Positions 23,778 to 31,713 of a stretch of DNA of 38,625 bases are shown one piece after another; within the stretch, counting starts at the first letter, position 1; the number at the start of each line of letters is the position of its first letter. This DNA is from Bacillota bacterium (lineage in GTDB: Bacteria > Bacillota > Bacilli > Alicyclobacillales > SLC66). The translations under genes and the position numbers were made by a program. The DNA is taken from positions 1-38,625 of the forward strand of contig JAPNUP010000105.1 in assembly GCA_026627345.1 (NCBI GenBank), written 5' to 3'. The notes under the pieces are model-generated. The model was given only the letters and a program-made list of their open reading frames with translations. It searched no databases and had not been told where the DNA came from.

Positions 23778-24833
23778 TTAGTGGTTCTCCTTGACGTGTG
23801 TGGCCACATACTCGGCGTCTACGAGAAAGAGACGTCTAAACCACAGTAGCGCCGGTGACAACAAGAGCAATCCGCCAATTAAGACGATCAAGGTCGAGAC
23901 AAACATCTGCTGATTGGCCGCTGCGCCACTGAAGGTCAAGAACGGATAGAGGAGATAGGGAGAATGCGCCACCGCATAACCCATCTGCGCTGTGACAATT
24001 TGTACGATACCCAGACCTAACTGCAAGAGTACACGCCACGAGCGAATGCTCTGATCACTTCGTTGTGCAGCCAAACTGATATAGCCTATGACAAAGGAAA
24101 GCAACGAAAGGCCGAAAAATATCCTCACCAGACCCAGATGCATACCTGTGACCATCAATGGCATTGCACCCGGATGACCCGCGGCCAGTGCCCATCCGCC
24201 AAATAGTAGACTAATCGGCCCCATCCACAGTGCGCCGTGACGAAAACGATGATAAGCCAAACGTTCGCCGGCTGCCTGCGCATACCTCGCCAAAAACAAA
24301 GACGACAAGTACAGAGCCAGTGTGACGCCAAAGCCGATAAAAGCATACACCTGCACACTCGTGAAAAAGGAGCCCACCTGCAAAGCATAGCTATGTGCGG
24401 TACGCGTCACATAGCCACCTTGAGACAGTGGCAGTAGAGCAATCAAGACACCTGGCAGCAACAATCCCGTGATGCCTGCCACGTAAATCATCTGCTTACG
24501 AAATCGCTCTGAAGCGTAGCCAAACTGAAGATACGCCCCGCGTAAGGCCAATAGGACGAGCAGAAGCGTCGCCGGAACCGCGAGTACCGTTCCGTAAGCA
24601 AAAGCAGCATCAGGAAACAGGCCAACTAGTGCGACGGGGATCACGATCAGAAACGCATTGATCAACTCCCATGTCGGTGATACATACGTGGAGGCCACTG
24701 AGGCTGTATTCCATCGTCCACGCAAGCTAAAATGGAGGCGCCAGTAGCTGGATCCAAAGTCAATTGCACCGAGTATGGAATACACAAAGATGAGTACCCA
24801 CAGAAACGCAGCTCCTACACCTGCTAAAGTCAA
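23778..24833 (-). CDS. Cytochrome bd-type oxidase subunit II (divergent copy)
   Basis: 351 residues, about eight to nine transmembrane helices. The N-terminal F-V-Y-S-I-L-G-A-I-D-F-G-S-S-Y-W matches the CydB helix-1 pattern (L-x-G-F-D-F-G-x-G), but the sequence is otherwise far from the second CydB in this window. CydB has no heme of its own and stabilises the CydA hemes. The start is TTG 24833 with AGGGAGG eight bases upstream. It follows the divergent subunit I gene with a 16-base gap and forms the last gene of an SQR1-cydA'-cydB' operon ending at a hairpin terminator. Confidence 0.82.
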   Translation of the reverse strand: MTLAGVGAAFLWVLIFVYSILGAIDFGSSYWRLHFSLRGRWNTASVASTYVSPTWELINAFLIVIPVALVGLFPDAAFAYGTVLAVPATLLLVLLALRGAYLQFGYASERFRKQMIYVAGITGLLLPGVLIALLPLSQGGYVTRTAHSYALQVGSFFTSVQVYAFIGFGVTLALYLSSLFLARYAQAAGERLAYHRFRHGALWMGPISLLFGGWALAAGHPGAMPLMVTGMHLGLVRIFFGLSLLSFVIGYISLAAQRSDQSIRSWRVLLQLGLGIVQIVTAQMGYAVAHSPYLLYPFLTFSGAAANQQMFVSTLIVLIGGLLLLSPALLWFRRLFLVDAEYVATHVKENH

Positions 24834-24849
24834 CGTTCTCGCCTCCCTC

Positions 24850-26226
24850 TTATCGCGGCACCGTTACATCTGGCTGTACAGGCGGAGTTGGCCCTGTTTG
24901 TACGACGAGCTCATCTGTCGTCAGTGGATGGTGAGTAAAATACGAGCGCAACGAGAGCACAGTCCCGATCAGTAACACAGTGAATAAAAGCATGAATCCA
25001 CCAAACATCCAACCGATGCCCGGTGCAGTCGTGACGGCTTGGTCGACCGTCATCATGCCGTAGATAATCCACGGTTGGCGCGCTTCCTCGGCGAACACCC
25101 AGCCGTCTTCAATCGCCACCATAGACAGGAACCCGGTGAGCACGATTACCCAAAGCAACCAGCGATCGTGCAGACGAGGCACGACTTTCCAACGGATCAA
25201 AAAATACACGAACGCCACGCCGATAGCGAAAGTCCCGATCCCGACCATCGTGTCAAACATGAGATGCACAGGAGCCAGTGCAGGCCAGGTCCAGCGCGGG
25301 AAGGCGTCCAGACCGATCACGGTGGCATTCAAGTGCGTAGTTGCCAACCAGCTCAAGAGACCTGGGATCGGAATCCCGCCCACAATTCGCTGTTTAGATG
25401 CCTGAACGATGCCACCGATCACTAACGGCGCATATTTGGTCGTATGAAACAAGCCTTCTGCGGCAGCCAACTTCTCCGGTTGATAGGTCGCCATCATCTT
25501 GCCCGCCGCATCACCGATAAAAGCCGTACACACCGCTGCAATTCCGCCGATGGACATCGTCAGTGTCAAATTCTTTTTATGATAAGCCCGCTCAAAGGCA
25601 GTGGCCTGCTTTTTAAGCAAACCGCGCGCAGCCGCGGCCGCAAAGACAAAAGCGACTGCCATATAGGCGGAAGCAAGGACGTGACCCAGTTCGGTCGGCA
25701 TCGATGGATTGATCATCGCCGCCCATGGGTTCGCATGTAGCACGCGGCCATCGACCCAGTCCAGTCCCGCCGGGGTATTCATAAATGCATTGACATCCGT
25801 GACCAGCAAGGCAGATAGACCTGCCCCGATCGCGACAAAAAGTGAACTGAAGATCCTCGCCTTTTGCGAAAGTCGCTCGCCGCCGTACACATAGATGGCG
25901 AGAAAGAGCGACTCCATGATAAAAGCGAACACTTCAAACTCAAAAGGAAGATTGATAATTTCTCCGACAACCTGCATAAATTTAGGCCACAAAACAGATA
26001 ACATAACGGCCACCGTGGTTCCGGTTACGATACCGACACCAACGAGTAAAATGGCCACTCGCGTCAATCTCTTGGCAAATAGGCGATAGGAAGGATCCTT
26101 TGTCCGCCAAAACATGACTTCGGCCATGAAGATCAGAAAGGGGATCCCTACTCCTAGTGTGGCATACGTAATATGGTACCCTAAGGTTACGCCAAACAGT
26201 GTTCTGGCCATGAGAACTTCTGACAT
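24850..26226 (-). CDS. Cytochrome bd-type oxidase subunit I (divergent copy)
   Basis: 458 residues, about nine helices. His18 in L-G-Y-H-I-T-Y-A corresponds to the heme-ligand His near the CydA N-terminus. The acidic helix segment is E-S-L-F-L-A-I-Y-V-Y-G, and P-T-E-L-G-H-V-L-A-S-A-Y carries a His at the heme b558 position. The usual W-I-M-T-E-M-G-R-Q-P-W is W-V-F-A-E-E-A-R-Q-P-W (about 376-386). The Met that normally ligates heme b558 is therefore Phe, and Gly is Ala. The quinol-binding loop is short. It may be a functionally altered bd-family oxidase. ATG 26226 has GAGGGG eight bases upstream. The gene follows SQR1 by about 50 bases. Confidence 0.85.
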   Translation of the reverse strand: MSEVLMARTLFGVTLGYHITYATLGVGIPFLIFMAEVMFWRTKDPSYRLFAKRLTRVAILLVGVGIVTGTTVAVMLSVLWPKFMQVVGEIINLPFEFEVFAFIMESLFLAIYVYGGERLSQKARIFSSLFVAIGAGLSALLVTDVNAFMNTPAGLDWVDGRVLHANPWAAMINPSMPTELGHVLASAYMAVAFVFAAAAARGLLKKQATAFERAYHKKNLTLTMSIGGIAAVCTAFIGDAAGKMMATYQPEKLAAAEGLFHTTKYAPLVIGGIVQASKQRIVGGIPIPGLLSWLATTHLNATVIGLDAFPRWTWPALAPVHLMFDTMVGIGTFAIGVAFVYFLIRWKVVPRLHDRWLLWVIVLTGFLSMVAIEDGWVFAEEARQPWIIYGMMTVDQAVTTAPGIGWMFGGFMLLFTVLLIGTVLSLRSYFTHHPLTTDELVVQTGPTPPVQPDVTVPR

Positions 26227-26279
26227 GAATAACACCCCTCTGCTTCGTACAACTCATGGACTCCTATCGTCTAACACCT

Positions 26280-27497
26280 TTACTGCAAACGATCGAGGTA
26301 GACATTGAGTAACCGCTGAGAAATGTCTGGTGGCATTTTCCCTTTAAAATGCAGTACATAGTCATCAAACGCCCGCTTCATAAAGCTAGACACGGCACCG
26401 TAGTACGCTATATCCATCGTGCCCCCGTACAAGGTATTGGAGCGAATGAGGGTCGCTTTGTGATTGCCCATGTTCATGATGCAAAAGATTTCAGGCTCAT
26501 AAGGACGGATATCCCCTTCACCAGTAATGTTTCGGCGAAGGATACTGGCGACCATCGCCCCTTGTTCGACAGCTAGATGCCCCAGTTTCGGAACAGTTCG
26601 CGCCGCCCCATCTCCAATCGCATAAATATCTGGATAGTCGAGGTGCTGGTACTGCTCATTCGTAGGTGCGAAACCAGCCTCATCACCGAGGCCACTGAGT
26701 GTCAGTACATCAGGCCCCCGATAAGTGGGAATGATAATCGTCAGCGCAGAGCGCATATCCGTTCCATCTGTAAACACCACGCGATCTTCTTCCAAATGAT
26801 CGATGATTTTATTGGTCTCCACCTCGATATCTTGCTTTTGCGCCAAGGCTCCAAACGCCTCGTGAACTTGATCTCCGACATCCTCGAAGAAAATCTCCGC
26901 TGGGGAGAAGCAGCGTATACGTGTTTGGCTACGCTTTCCGCGGTTTCTCAAGTGAGCATCGATCATAAAAGCCATCTCGCCAATCGGCCCTTCACAAGCG
27001 GCCATGAGAAACGGGGCATCAGGCGTACGCGTTCCTTGCACCATCGGAGCAGACCCGATCACAATATCACCTTGCGAGAAATTCGATACCGCTTCGGACA
27101 ACTGTGCAGCGAGTACGTCCGTGCACATCGAATGTCCATAGTCTTTAAACCCATCCACGCTAGAGAAATCTTTCTTGGCACCCAGAGCCACGACTAACGT
27201 GTCGTAAGAAATACTGGTTTCATCTTCTAAAATGACGCATTTTCCAATCGGGTCAATCTGTTGCACACGACTGCGAATAAAGCGTCCATACTTTTCAATG
27301 ACGGGACGAACTGCAAACGTCACGTCTCCCACCACTTTTTCCCCTACAGCCACTTCTGGCAGAGATGGCTTCAGCAAGAAACTTTCGCGTTCATCAATGA
27401 CCGTCACCTGCACATCGTAACGTTCAGACCACTTAACTACATGGTGAAACACCGTCATCCCGCCAAATCCAGCGCCCAAGATTACCAACCTATGCAT
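26280..27497 (-). CDS. Sulfide:quinone oxidoreductase-like flavoprotein (copy 1)
   Basis: 405 residues. The N-terminal FAD loop V-I-L-G-A-G-F-G-G is followed by V-I-D-E-R. A-I-G-D-G-A is the second FAD motif. Three Cys, at 125 (S-M-C-T-D), 168 (A-A-C-E-G-P) and 339 (I-F-C-I-M-N-M-G), are placed like the redox Cys triad of sulfide:quinone oxidoreductases, which distinguishes it from type-2 NADH dehydrogenases. The reaction would be sulfide plus quinone to polysulfide plus quinol at the inner membrane face. ATG 27497 has GAGGGG upstream. First gene of an operon with the divergent bd oxidase, so the quinol produced would have an oxidase encoded on the same transcript. Confidence 0.82.
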   Translation of the reverse strand: MHRLVILGAGFGGMTVFHHVVKWSERYDVQVTVIDERESFLLKPSLPEVAVGEKVVGDVTFAVRPVIEKYGRFIRSRVQQIDPIGKCVILEDETSISYDTLVVALGAKKDFSSVDGFKDYGHSMCTDVLAAQLSEAVSNFSQGDIVIGSAPMVQGTRTPDAPFLMAACEGPIGEMAFMIDAHLRNRGKRSQTRIRCFSPAEIFFEDVGDQVHEAFGALAQKQDIEVETNKIIDHLEEDRVVFTDGTDMRSALTIIIPTYRGPDVLTLSGLGDEAGFAPTNEQYQHLDYPDIYAIGDGAARTVPKLGHLAVEQGAMVASILRRNITGEGDIRPYEPEIFCIMNMGNHKATLIRSNTLYGGTMDIAYYGAVSSFMKRAFDDYVLHFKGKMPPDISQRLLNVYLDRLQ

Positions 27498-27525
27498 GAC
27501 TCGTCCCCTCTTTCATTGCCGATAT

Positions 27526-27628
27526 AACGAGTATATACGAGGTATTCATAACCAACTACTCGGGAAAAACCCTGAGCGCGCCTTGTGTACCTGTGCGTTA
27601 GGCACAGTCGAGAGCGAACGAGTATAAT
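27526..27628. promoter_or_regulatory. Divergent regulatory region with repeated AACGAGTATA box
   Basis: AACGAGTATA occurs at 27526-27535 and again at 27617-27626, 91 bases apart, between the divergent SQR1 and sensor-kinase genes. The second copy continues into TATAAT (27623-27628), a likely -10 for the kinase operon. The boxes could be binding sites of the neighbouring NarL-type regulator. Confidence 0.4.
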
Positions 27629-27668
27629 CATGGATGAGCTTTGGACGCTCGTAACAAGAGGAGGAGTC

Positions 27669-28796
27669 GTGAACGTGCCTGATCTCATTGCGATCGACGT
27701 CCTTTTCTTGCTCATGCTGGTCTTTCTCAATGGAACTTGGTTATTTAGACAAAGAAAGAGCCTAGCACGCACGAGACAATCTATTCGCATGGCTGATCTC
27801 TTCAATCAATTAAATGATGGAATTGTCATCATGGATCAAGACCGCATCATCACTTTCGTCAATCCGGCCGCGAAGAAAATGACGGGTTGGTCCATGGGCG
27901 GAATTGTGCCTTTTTGTGAATACTGCCAAAAGCGCACGATCCCGCCAGGCGAAAGACGGTGCCTATTAGCCGACGACCTATCACGACAGTACTTCGAATC
28001 ACAAATTGCTACCATCCAAGGCGGGCTCATAAACGTGGGCATGAGTCGTACATTTCTAGATCCGACAGTGGACGGGCGACGAGAAATGGTCATCACGATT
28101 CGGGACACAACGGCTCAGCATGCCGAAGCCGCGTTACGACTCACCCGGCAGTTGGCACAGCGAAGCCTGGAAATTCAAGATGAAGAACGCAGCCGCGTGT
28201 CGCTGGAACTTCATGATGGTATCACCCAAGACCTATTTTCTATCCAACTGGGGATTGAGCACGTACGGCGTAACGTGCGCGACCCCGCACTGAAAGATCA
28301 GATTACGGCGCTAGGGGGACGATTGGCAATCATCCAGGATGATGTTCGCATTCTCTCCCACCAACTGTATCCCGCACTTTTGCAGGAGCGCAACTTACCA
28401 GATGCCCTTCGCTCTTTAGCGCAAAGTATGAGCACCAGCGAATGCCATATCGATGTCACATGCGCGCACACTGAGGGCCTTGATTGGAATATCGTGATGG
28501 CGACCCACCTCTATCGAATTGCACAGGAAGCACTCCATAATGCCATGTCACATGGAAGCGCGACTCAACTCCAAATTTCACTGAGACGAACAGACGATAT
28601 CCTGCAGATGATGGTGACCGACAATGGCTCGGGGTTTGAACAAGCCTCGTCAGCAGCAATCGACAGTGGCTTTGGGATACGTAACATGCGCGAACGCGCG
28701 CTGGCGATGGGTGCGGATTTATCTATTTCATCCAGACTCGGCGAAGGTACTCAAGTAACGGTGACTTTAACCATGCGACCGGAGGGAGCAACATGA
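27669..28796 (+). CDS. NreB-like sensor histidine kinase with PAS cysteine cluster
   Basis: 375 residues. One N-terminal membrane helix (about 4-25) is followed by a PAS domain (about 45-155), a HisKA_3 domain with His182 in L-E-L-H-D-G-I-T-Q-D, and HATPase_c with D-N-G-S-G-F. The PAS holds Cys83, Cys86 and Cys98, spaced C-x2-C-x11-C, the spacing of the [4Fe-4S] ligands of the oxygen sensor NreB. The fourth NreB Cys position is Ala here. GTG 27669 (or 27675) follows AGGAGG. The upstream ATG at 27630 is rejected because it abuts a -10 TATAAT. The stop overlaps the regulator start as ATGA. It probably senses oxygen or redox state for the flanking oxidase genes. Confidence 0.85.
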   Translation: MNVPDLIAIDVLFLLMLVFLNGTWLFRQRKSLARTRQSIRMADLFNQLNDGIVIMDQDRIITFVNPAAKKMTGWSMGGIVPFCEYCQKRTIPPGERRCLLADDLSRQYFESQIATIQGGLINVGMSRTFLDPTVDGRREMVITIRDTTAQHAEAALRLTRQLAQRSLEIQDEERSRVSLELHDGITQDLFSIQLGIEHVRRNVRDPALKDQITALGGRLAIIQDDVRILSHQLYPALLQERNLPDALRSLAQSMSTSECHIDVTCAHTEGLDWNIVMATHLYRIAQEALHNAMSHGSATQLQISLRRTDDILQMMVTDNGSGFEQASSAAIDSGFGIRNMRERALAMGADLSISSRLGEGTQVTVTLTMRPEGAT

Positions 28797-29443
28797 AGGA
28801 TGCGATAAGCATTGTACTAGTAGACGATCATGAGATGGTTCGCCAAGGACTGCGACTGGTTCTGGAAGAAAATACTCATTTGCGAGTGGTCGGCGAAGCA
28901 GAAAGCGGGGAGGCAGCCTTACCACTTTGTACTCGCTTGCAACCTGACGTCATCTTGCTAGATGTTCACATGCCACAAGGAATGGATGGGATCACCGCCG
29001 CCGCGCATCTCAAACAGCTCTGTCCGTCAACTAGAGTCATTATCCTTACCATGTTCGATGACGAGGTACACGTGGAACGTATGTTGCAAAGCGGTGTGGA
29101 CGGCGTGGTATTCAAGCGTGATGCCGTAGCGGAACTCGTGCAGGCCATTGACTTTGTGGCCGATGTTCCTTACCTGCCGCAAGGACTATCTGCTCCTACG
29201 AAGGAACGGTTATACAAATCCTTACGAGGAGAGCGACCGGCACAGCCCCTTACTCCGCGAGAGACCGAAGTCCTGACTTTAATTGCTAGAGGGTATACGA
29301 GCAGGGAGATTGGTGAGCGATTATTTATAGGTATCAAAACGGTAGAAACACACCGCAAGCACATCATGGACCGCTTAGGGGTGTCGACGCGCGCAGACCT
29401 GATGACGGTCGCCCGCAGTATGGGTTTGACACCTGCCGAATAA
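28793..29443 (+). CDS. NarL/LuxR-family response regulator
   Basis: 216 residues: an N-terminal receiver (about 5-125; V-L-V-D-D-H-E, acceptor Asp in I-L-L-D-V-H-M-P) and a C-terminal LuxR-type HTH (about 150-212; L-T-P-R-E-T-E-V-L-T-L-I-A-R-G and I-G-I-K-T-V-E-T-H). This is the cognate partner of the overlapping sensor kinase. An acidic-pocket D-D and Lys in V-F-K are present, so phosphorylation should be normal. Likely targets are the two SQR-bd oxidase operons on either side, but no shared site was confirmed upstream of the second one. Confidence 0.9.
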   Translation: MKDAISIVLVDDHEMVRQGLRLVLEENTHLRVVGEAESGEAALPLCTRLQPDVILLDVHMPQGMDGITAAAHLKQLCPSTRVIILTMFDDEVHVERMLQSGVDGVVFKRDAVAELVQAIDFVADVPYLPQGLSAPTKERLYKSLRGERPAQPLTPRETEVLTLIARGYTSREIGERLFIGIKTVETHRKHIMDRLGVSTRADLMTVARSMGLTPAE

Positions 29444-29446
29444 AGT

Positions 29447-29500
29447 CGGGAACAGGGTGTGAGTCAGCTTTCAGGAAGCCGCCTCCACGCCGTGTTCCCG
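29447..29500. terminator. Possible hairpin between convergent regulator and beta-lactamase-fold genes
   Basis: CGGGAACA (29447-29454) pairs exactly with TGTTCCCG (29493-29500), and the inner GTGTG/CACGC can extend the stem imperfectly. There is no U-tract. It lies just after the regulator stop and before the opposing gene's end. Confidence 0.4.
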
Positions 29501-29516
29501 TTGGGACTGAATCATC

Positions 29517-30224
29517 TCATCCAGCCAAGTGTTTGACAGCGCAACGATTAGGGCCAATCTCTAGCTCGCGTGCTTCTACTTCGTCTAGCTTACGGTTCCC
29601 GCGATTCACATCCACGATGGTCGTGTAGTTTGGCGGTGTCAGGCCGATTTGCGCAATGACCGCTTCCGTGAATGTGTCTTCGCTCTTTTCATCAAGAAGT
29701 GGATTCTGCTCCCGTAAATGACCGTACGTTTCCCCGACAAATCCGCTTGCGTTGATCTCTGACGGGTCAGAAAAATGGGCTGGCAAGATGACCGTTGAGT
29801 CGTCGAGCGAGTCGAGTTTGTCCGTAACGGTCTGAAACAAAAGACCTGCCCACTCCCGTGCCTTCCCTCCCAGATCCGGACGTCCCAAGCCACTAATAAA
29901 AATCGTGTCACCAGCTAGCAAGTATTTGTCATTCACCAAAAACGAGGTGCTGCCAGGTGTATGCCCTGGGGTGGCGAGTGTCATGACTTTCATGACTGCA
30001 GCCCCAAATCGAAATGTCATGCCATCCGTCAAGGAACGAAACGGTAAAGAACTTCCCTGCATTTCTTCCGATGCAACCCAGTACGTACCGCCTGTGGTGG
30101 TGGCAAGTTTCGTCCCCCCACTGATATGGTCCGCATGACAGTGTGTATCGAGAATCTGTCTGATCTGGGCATGATACTGATGGGCCAAGTCTGCATAGAC
30201 TTGTGTGTGTCTCGCAGGGTCCAC
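29517..30224 (-). CDS. Persulfide dioxygenase-like metallo-beta-lactamase-fold protein, short N-terminus
   Basis: 235 residues of the ETHE1/CstB/YrkH type. The metal motif is T-H-C-H-A-D-H, followed by P-G-H-T-P-G-S, L-A-G-D-T-I-F-I and P-A-H-F. The C-terminal E-I-G-P-N-R-C-A-V is typical of the Bacillota persulfide dioxygenases. The first two beta strands (usually ending S-Y-L-I-G then V-V-D-P) are missing: the frame upstream keeps only S-Y-V-G and V-V-D-P before hitting a TAA. The start is GTG 30224 with GGGA five bases upstream. It is either naturally trimmed or a truncated gene. Its place between two SQR genes fits disposal of the persulfide they make, probably to sulfite with glutathione- or other thiol-persulfide. 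Confidence 0.75.
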   Translation of the reverse strand: MDPARHTQVYADLAHQYHAQIRQILDTHCHADHISGGTKLATTTGGTYWVASEEMQGSSLPFRSLTDGMTFRFGAAVMKVMTLATPGHTPGSTSFLVNDKYLLAGDTIFISGLGRPDLGGKAREWAGLLFQTVTDKLDSLDDSTVILPAHFSDPSEINASGFVGETYGHLREQNPLLDEKSEDTFTEAVIAQIGLTPPNYTTIVDVNRGNRKLDEVEARELEIGPNRCAVKHLAG

Positions 30225-30353
30225 AACATCCCACGATCTGACTTGTCCAACGTAGGATTATATCCGGCGACCTCGATCCCTAGAAGCCGTATGTTCCTAA
30301 CAATTCAGTGCAGGATATTACACGGGGTTCAAACACGAAGGAGTGAAACAATC

Positions 30354-31586
30354 GTGCGCAAACTGGTTATTATTGGTTCTGGATTTGGCGGCATCACTGT
30401 TTTTCACCATACCGTAAAATGGGCGTCTGCATATGACGTAGAAGTTACCGTCATTGATGAACGAGAAACCTTTTTACTAAAACCTTCCCTACCTGAAGTG
30501 GCACTCGGCGAAAAGCAGGTGCGAGACGTGATTTTTCCTTTGCGCCCTGTAATAGAACCGTACGGTCGCTTTATACGTAGTAAAGTACAGCAGATAGACG
30601 CAAAGAACAATGAGCTTGTTTTGGAGGATGCGAGTAAAATCCAATACGATTATCTGGTTATCGCTCTCGGTGCCGTAAAGGATTTCTCCAGTATTTCAGG
30701 TTTTAAGGACTATGGGTTTTCGATGTGTACTGACATCGTAGCTCCTCGGTTAAGCGAAGCCATTCATCATTTTCAAGGTGGCAATGTTGTCATCGGCTCG
30801 GCCCCTATGATCCAAGGAACACGTACGCCTGATGTCCCTTTTCTCAAGGCCGCCTGTGAGGGTCCTATTGGAGAGGTAGCTTTTATGATAGAGAGCGAGT
30901 TACGCAAACGTGGCTTGCGCGAAAAATCACGGGTGATATGTTTTAGCCCAGCGGAAATATTCTTCGAAGATGTAGGCGACAAAGTACATGTCGCATTTAA
31001 TAGCCTCGCTGAACAGCACGGCGTAGAGGTGCAAACGAATAAGATCATCGACCATCTTGAAGAAAAGCGGGTGGTTTTTGCGGATGGGTCTTTCTTAGAC
31101 TCCGATCTGACGATTGTAATTCCCGCTTATCGTGGAGCTGAAGTGATAGCACGTAGTGAACTGGGTGATGAAGCAAATTTTGTACCTACTGATGAAGAAT
31201 TTCGACATTTGGACTTTCCCAACATTTTTGCCGTAGGAGATGGCGCATCGCGCACAGTACCCAAATTGGGACACCTCGCTGTCGAGCAAGGTGAAGTAGT
31301 AGCAAGTGTTCTGAAAAGGGAAATTACAGGTAAGGGAGAGGTAAAAAAATATCAACCAGAGATTTTTTGCATTATGAATATGGGGCAACATAAAGCCACC
31401 ATGATTCGTTCGAATACCTTGTATGGTGGAACTACTGATATTGCCTATTATGGAATCGTATCCAGTCTAATGAAGACATCCTTTGACGATTTCACACTGC
31501 GATTTAAAGGTAAGATGCCACCCGCATTCACACAGCATTTGCTGAACCTCTATTTAGGTCGACTAGAGACAAAACAACAGAAATAG
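30354..31586 (+). CDS. Sulfide:quinone oxidoreductase-like flavoprotein (copy 2)
   Basis: 410 residues, aligning without gaps over the first 340 residues with copy 1 at 26280-27497 (roughly three quarters identical by eye). The FAD loop is V-I-I-G-S-G-F-G-G, and Cys125, Cys168 and Cys339 fall at the same numbers. GTG 30354 with AAGGAG ten bases upstream is preferred; a longer in-frame reading from 30126 would run through the opposing gene's start. The gene is visibly more AT-rich than copy 1. It is followed by a canonical cydAB pair, repeating the SQR-cydA-cydB order of the other module. Confidence 0.82.
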   Translation: MRKLVIIGSGFGGITVFHHTVKWASAYDVEVTVIDERETFLLKPSLPEVALGEKQVRDVIFPLRPVIEPYGRFIRSKVQQIDAKNNELVLEDASKIQYDYLVIALGAVKDFSSISGFKDYGFSMCTDIVAPRLSEAIHHFQGGNVVIGSAPMIQGTRTPDVPFLKAACEGPIGEVAFMIESELRKRGLREKSRVICFSPAEIFFEDVGDKVHVAFNSLAEQHGVEVQTNKIIDHLEEKRVVFADGSFLDSDLTIVIPAYRGAEVIARSELGDEANFVPTDEEFRHLDFPNIFAVGDGASRTVPKLGHLAVEQGEVVASVLKREITGKGEVKKYQPEIFCIMNMGQHKATMIRSNTLYGGTTDIAYYGIVSSLMKTSFDDFTLRFKGKMPPAFTQHLLNLYLGRLETKQQK

Positions 31587-31597
31587 TCATGCTGTGC

Positions 31598-31637
31598 CAA
31601 CATGAACCGCTGCACTGATAAGTGACGGTTCATGTTG
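31598..31637. repeat. 12-bp inverted repeat between SQR2 and cydA
   Basis: CAACATGAACCG (31598-31609) and its exact complement (31626-31637) flank 16 bases that can pair further (CACT/AGTG). It stands 12 bases after the SQR2 stop. Without a U-run it could be a partial terminator or processing site separating SQR2 from cydAB expression. Confidence 0.5.
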
Positions 31638-31713
31638 ACGCTGAGTCCTGAATAGTTTTCCAGTTATTACGCATTCTACATGGGATCATGTTTAGTGAAT
31701 GAGGTGGGTAAAG

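Noticed and set aside
27585-27668. Upstream starts of the sensor kinase at 27585 and 27630
   Set aside because: The ATG at 27630 lies two bases after a TATAAT -10 element, so it would fall before or at the transcript start, while GTG 27669 follows AGGAGG.
30126-30353. Long N-terminal extension of SQR2
   Set aside because: It would overlap the opposing beta-lactamase-fold gene, and the FAD-binding N-terminus starts properly at GTG 30354 with AAGGAG upstream.
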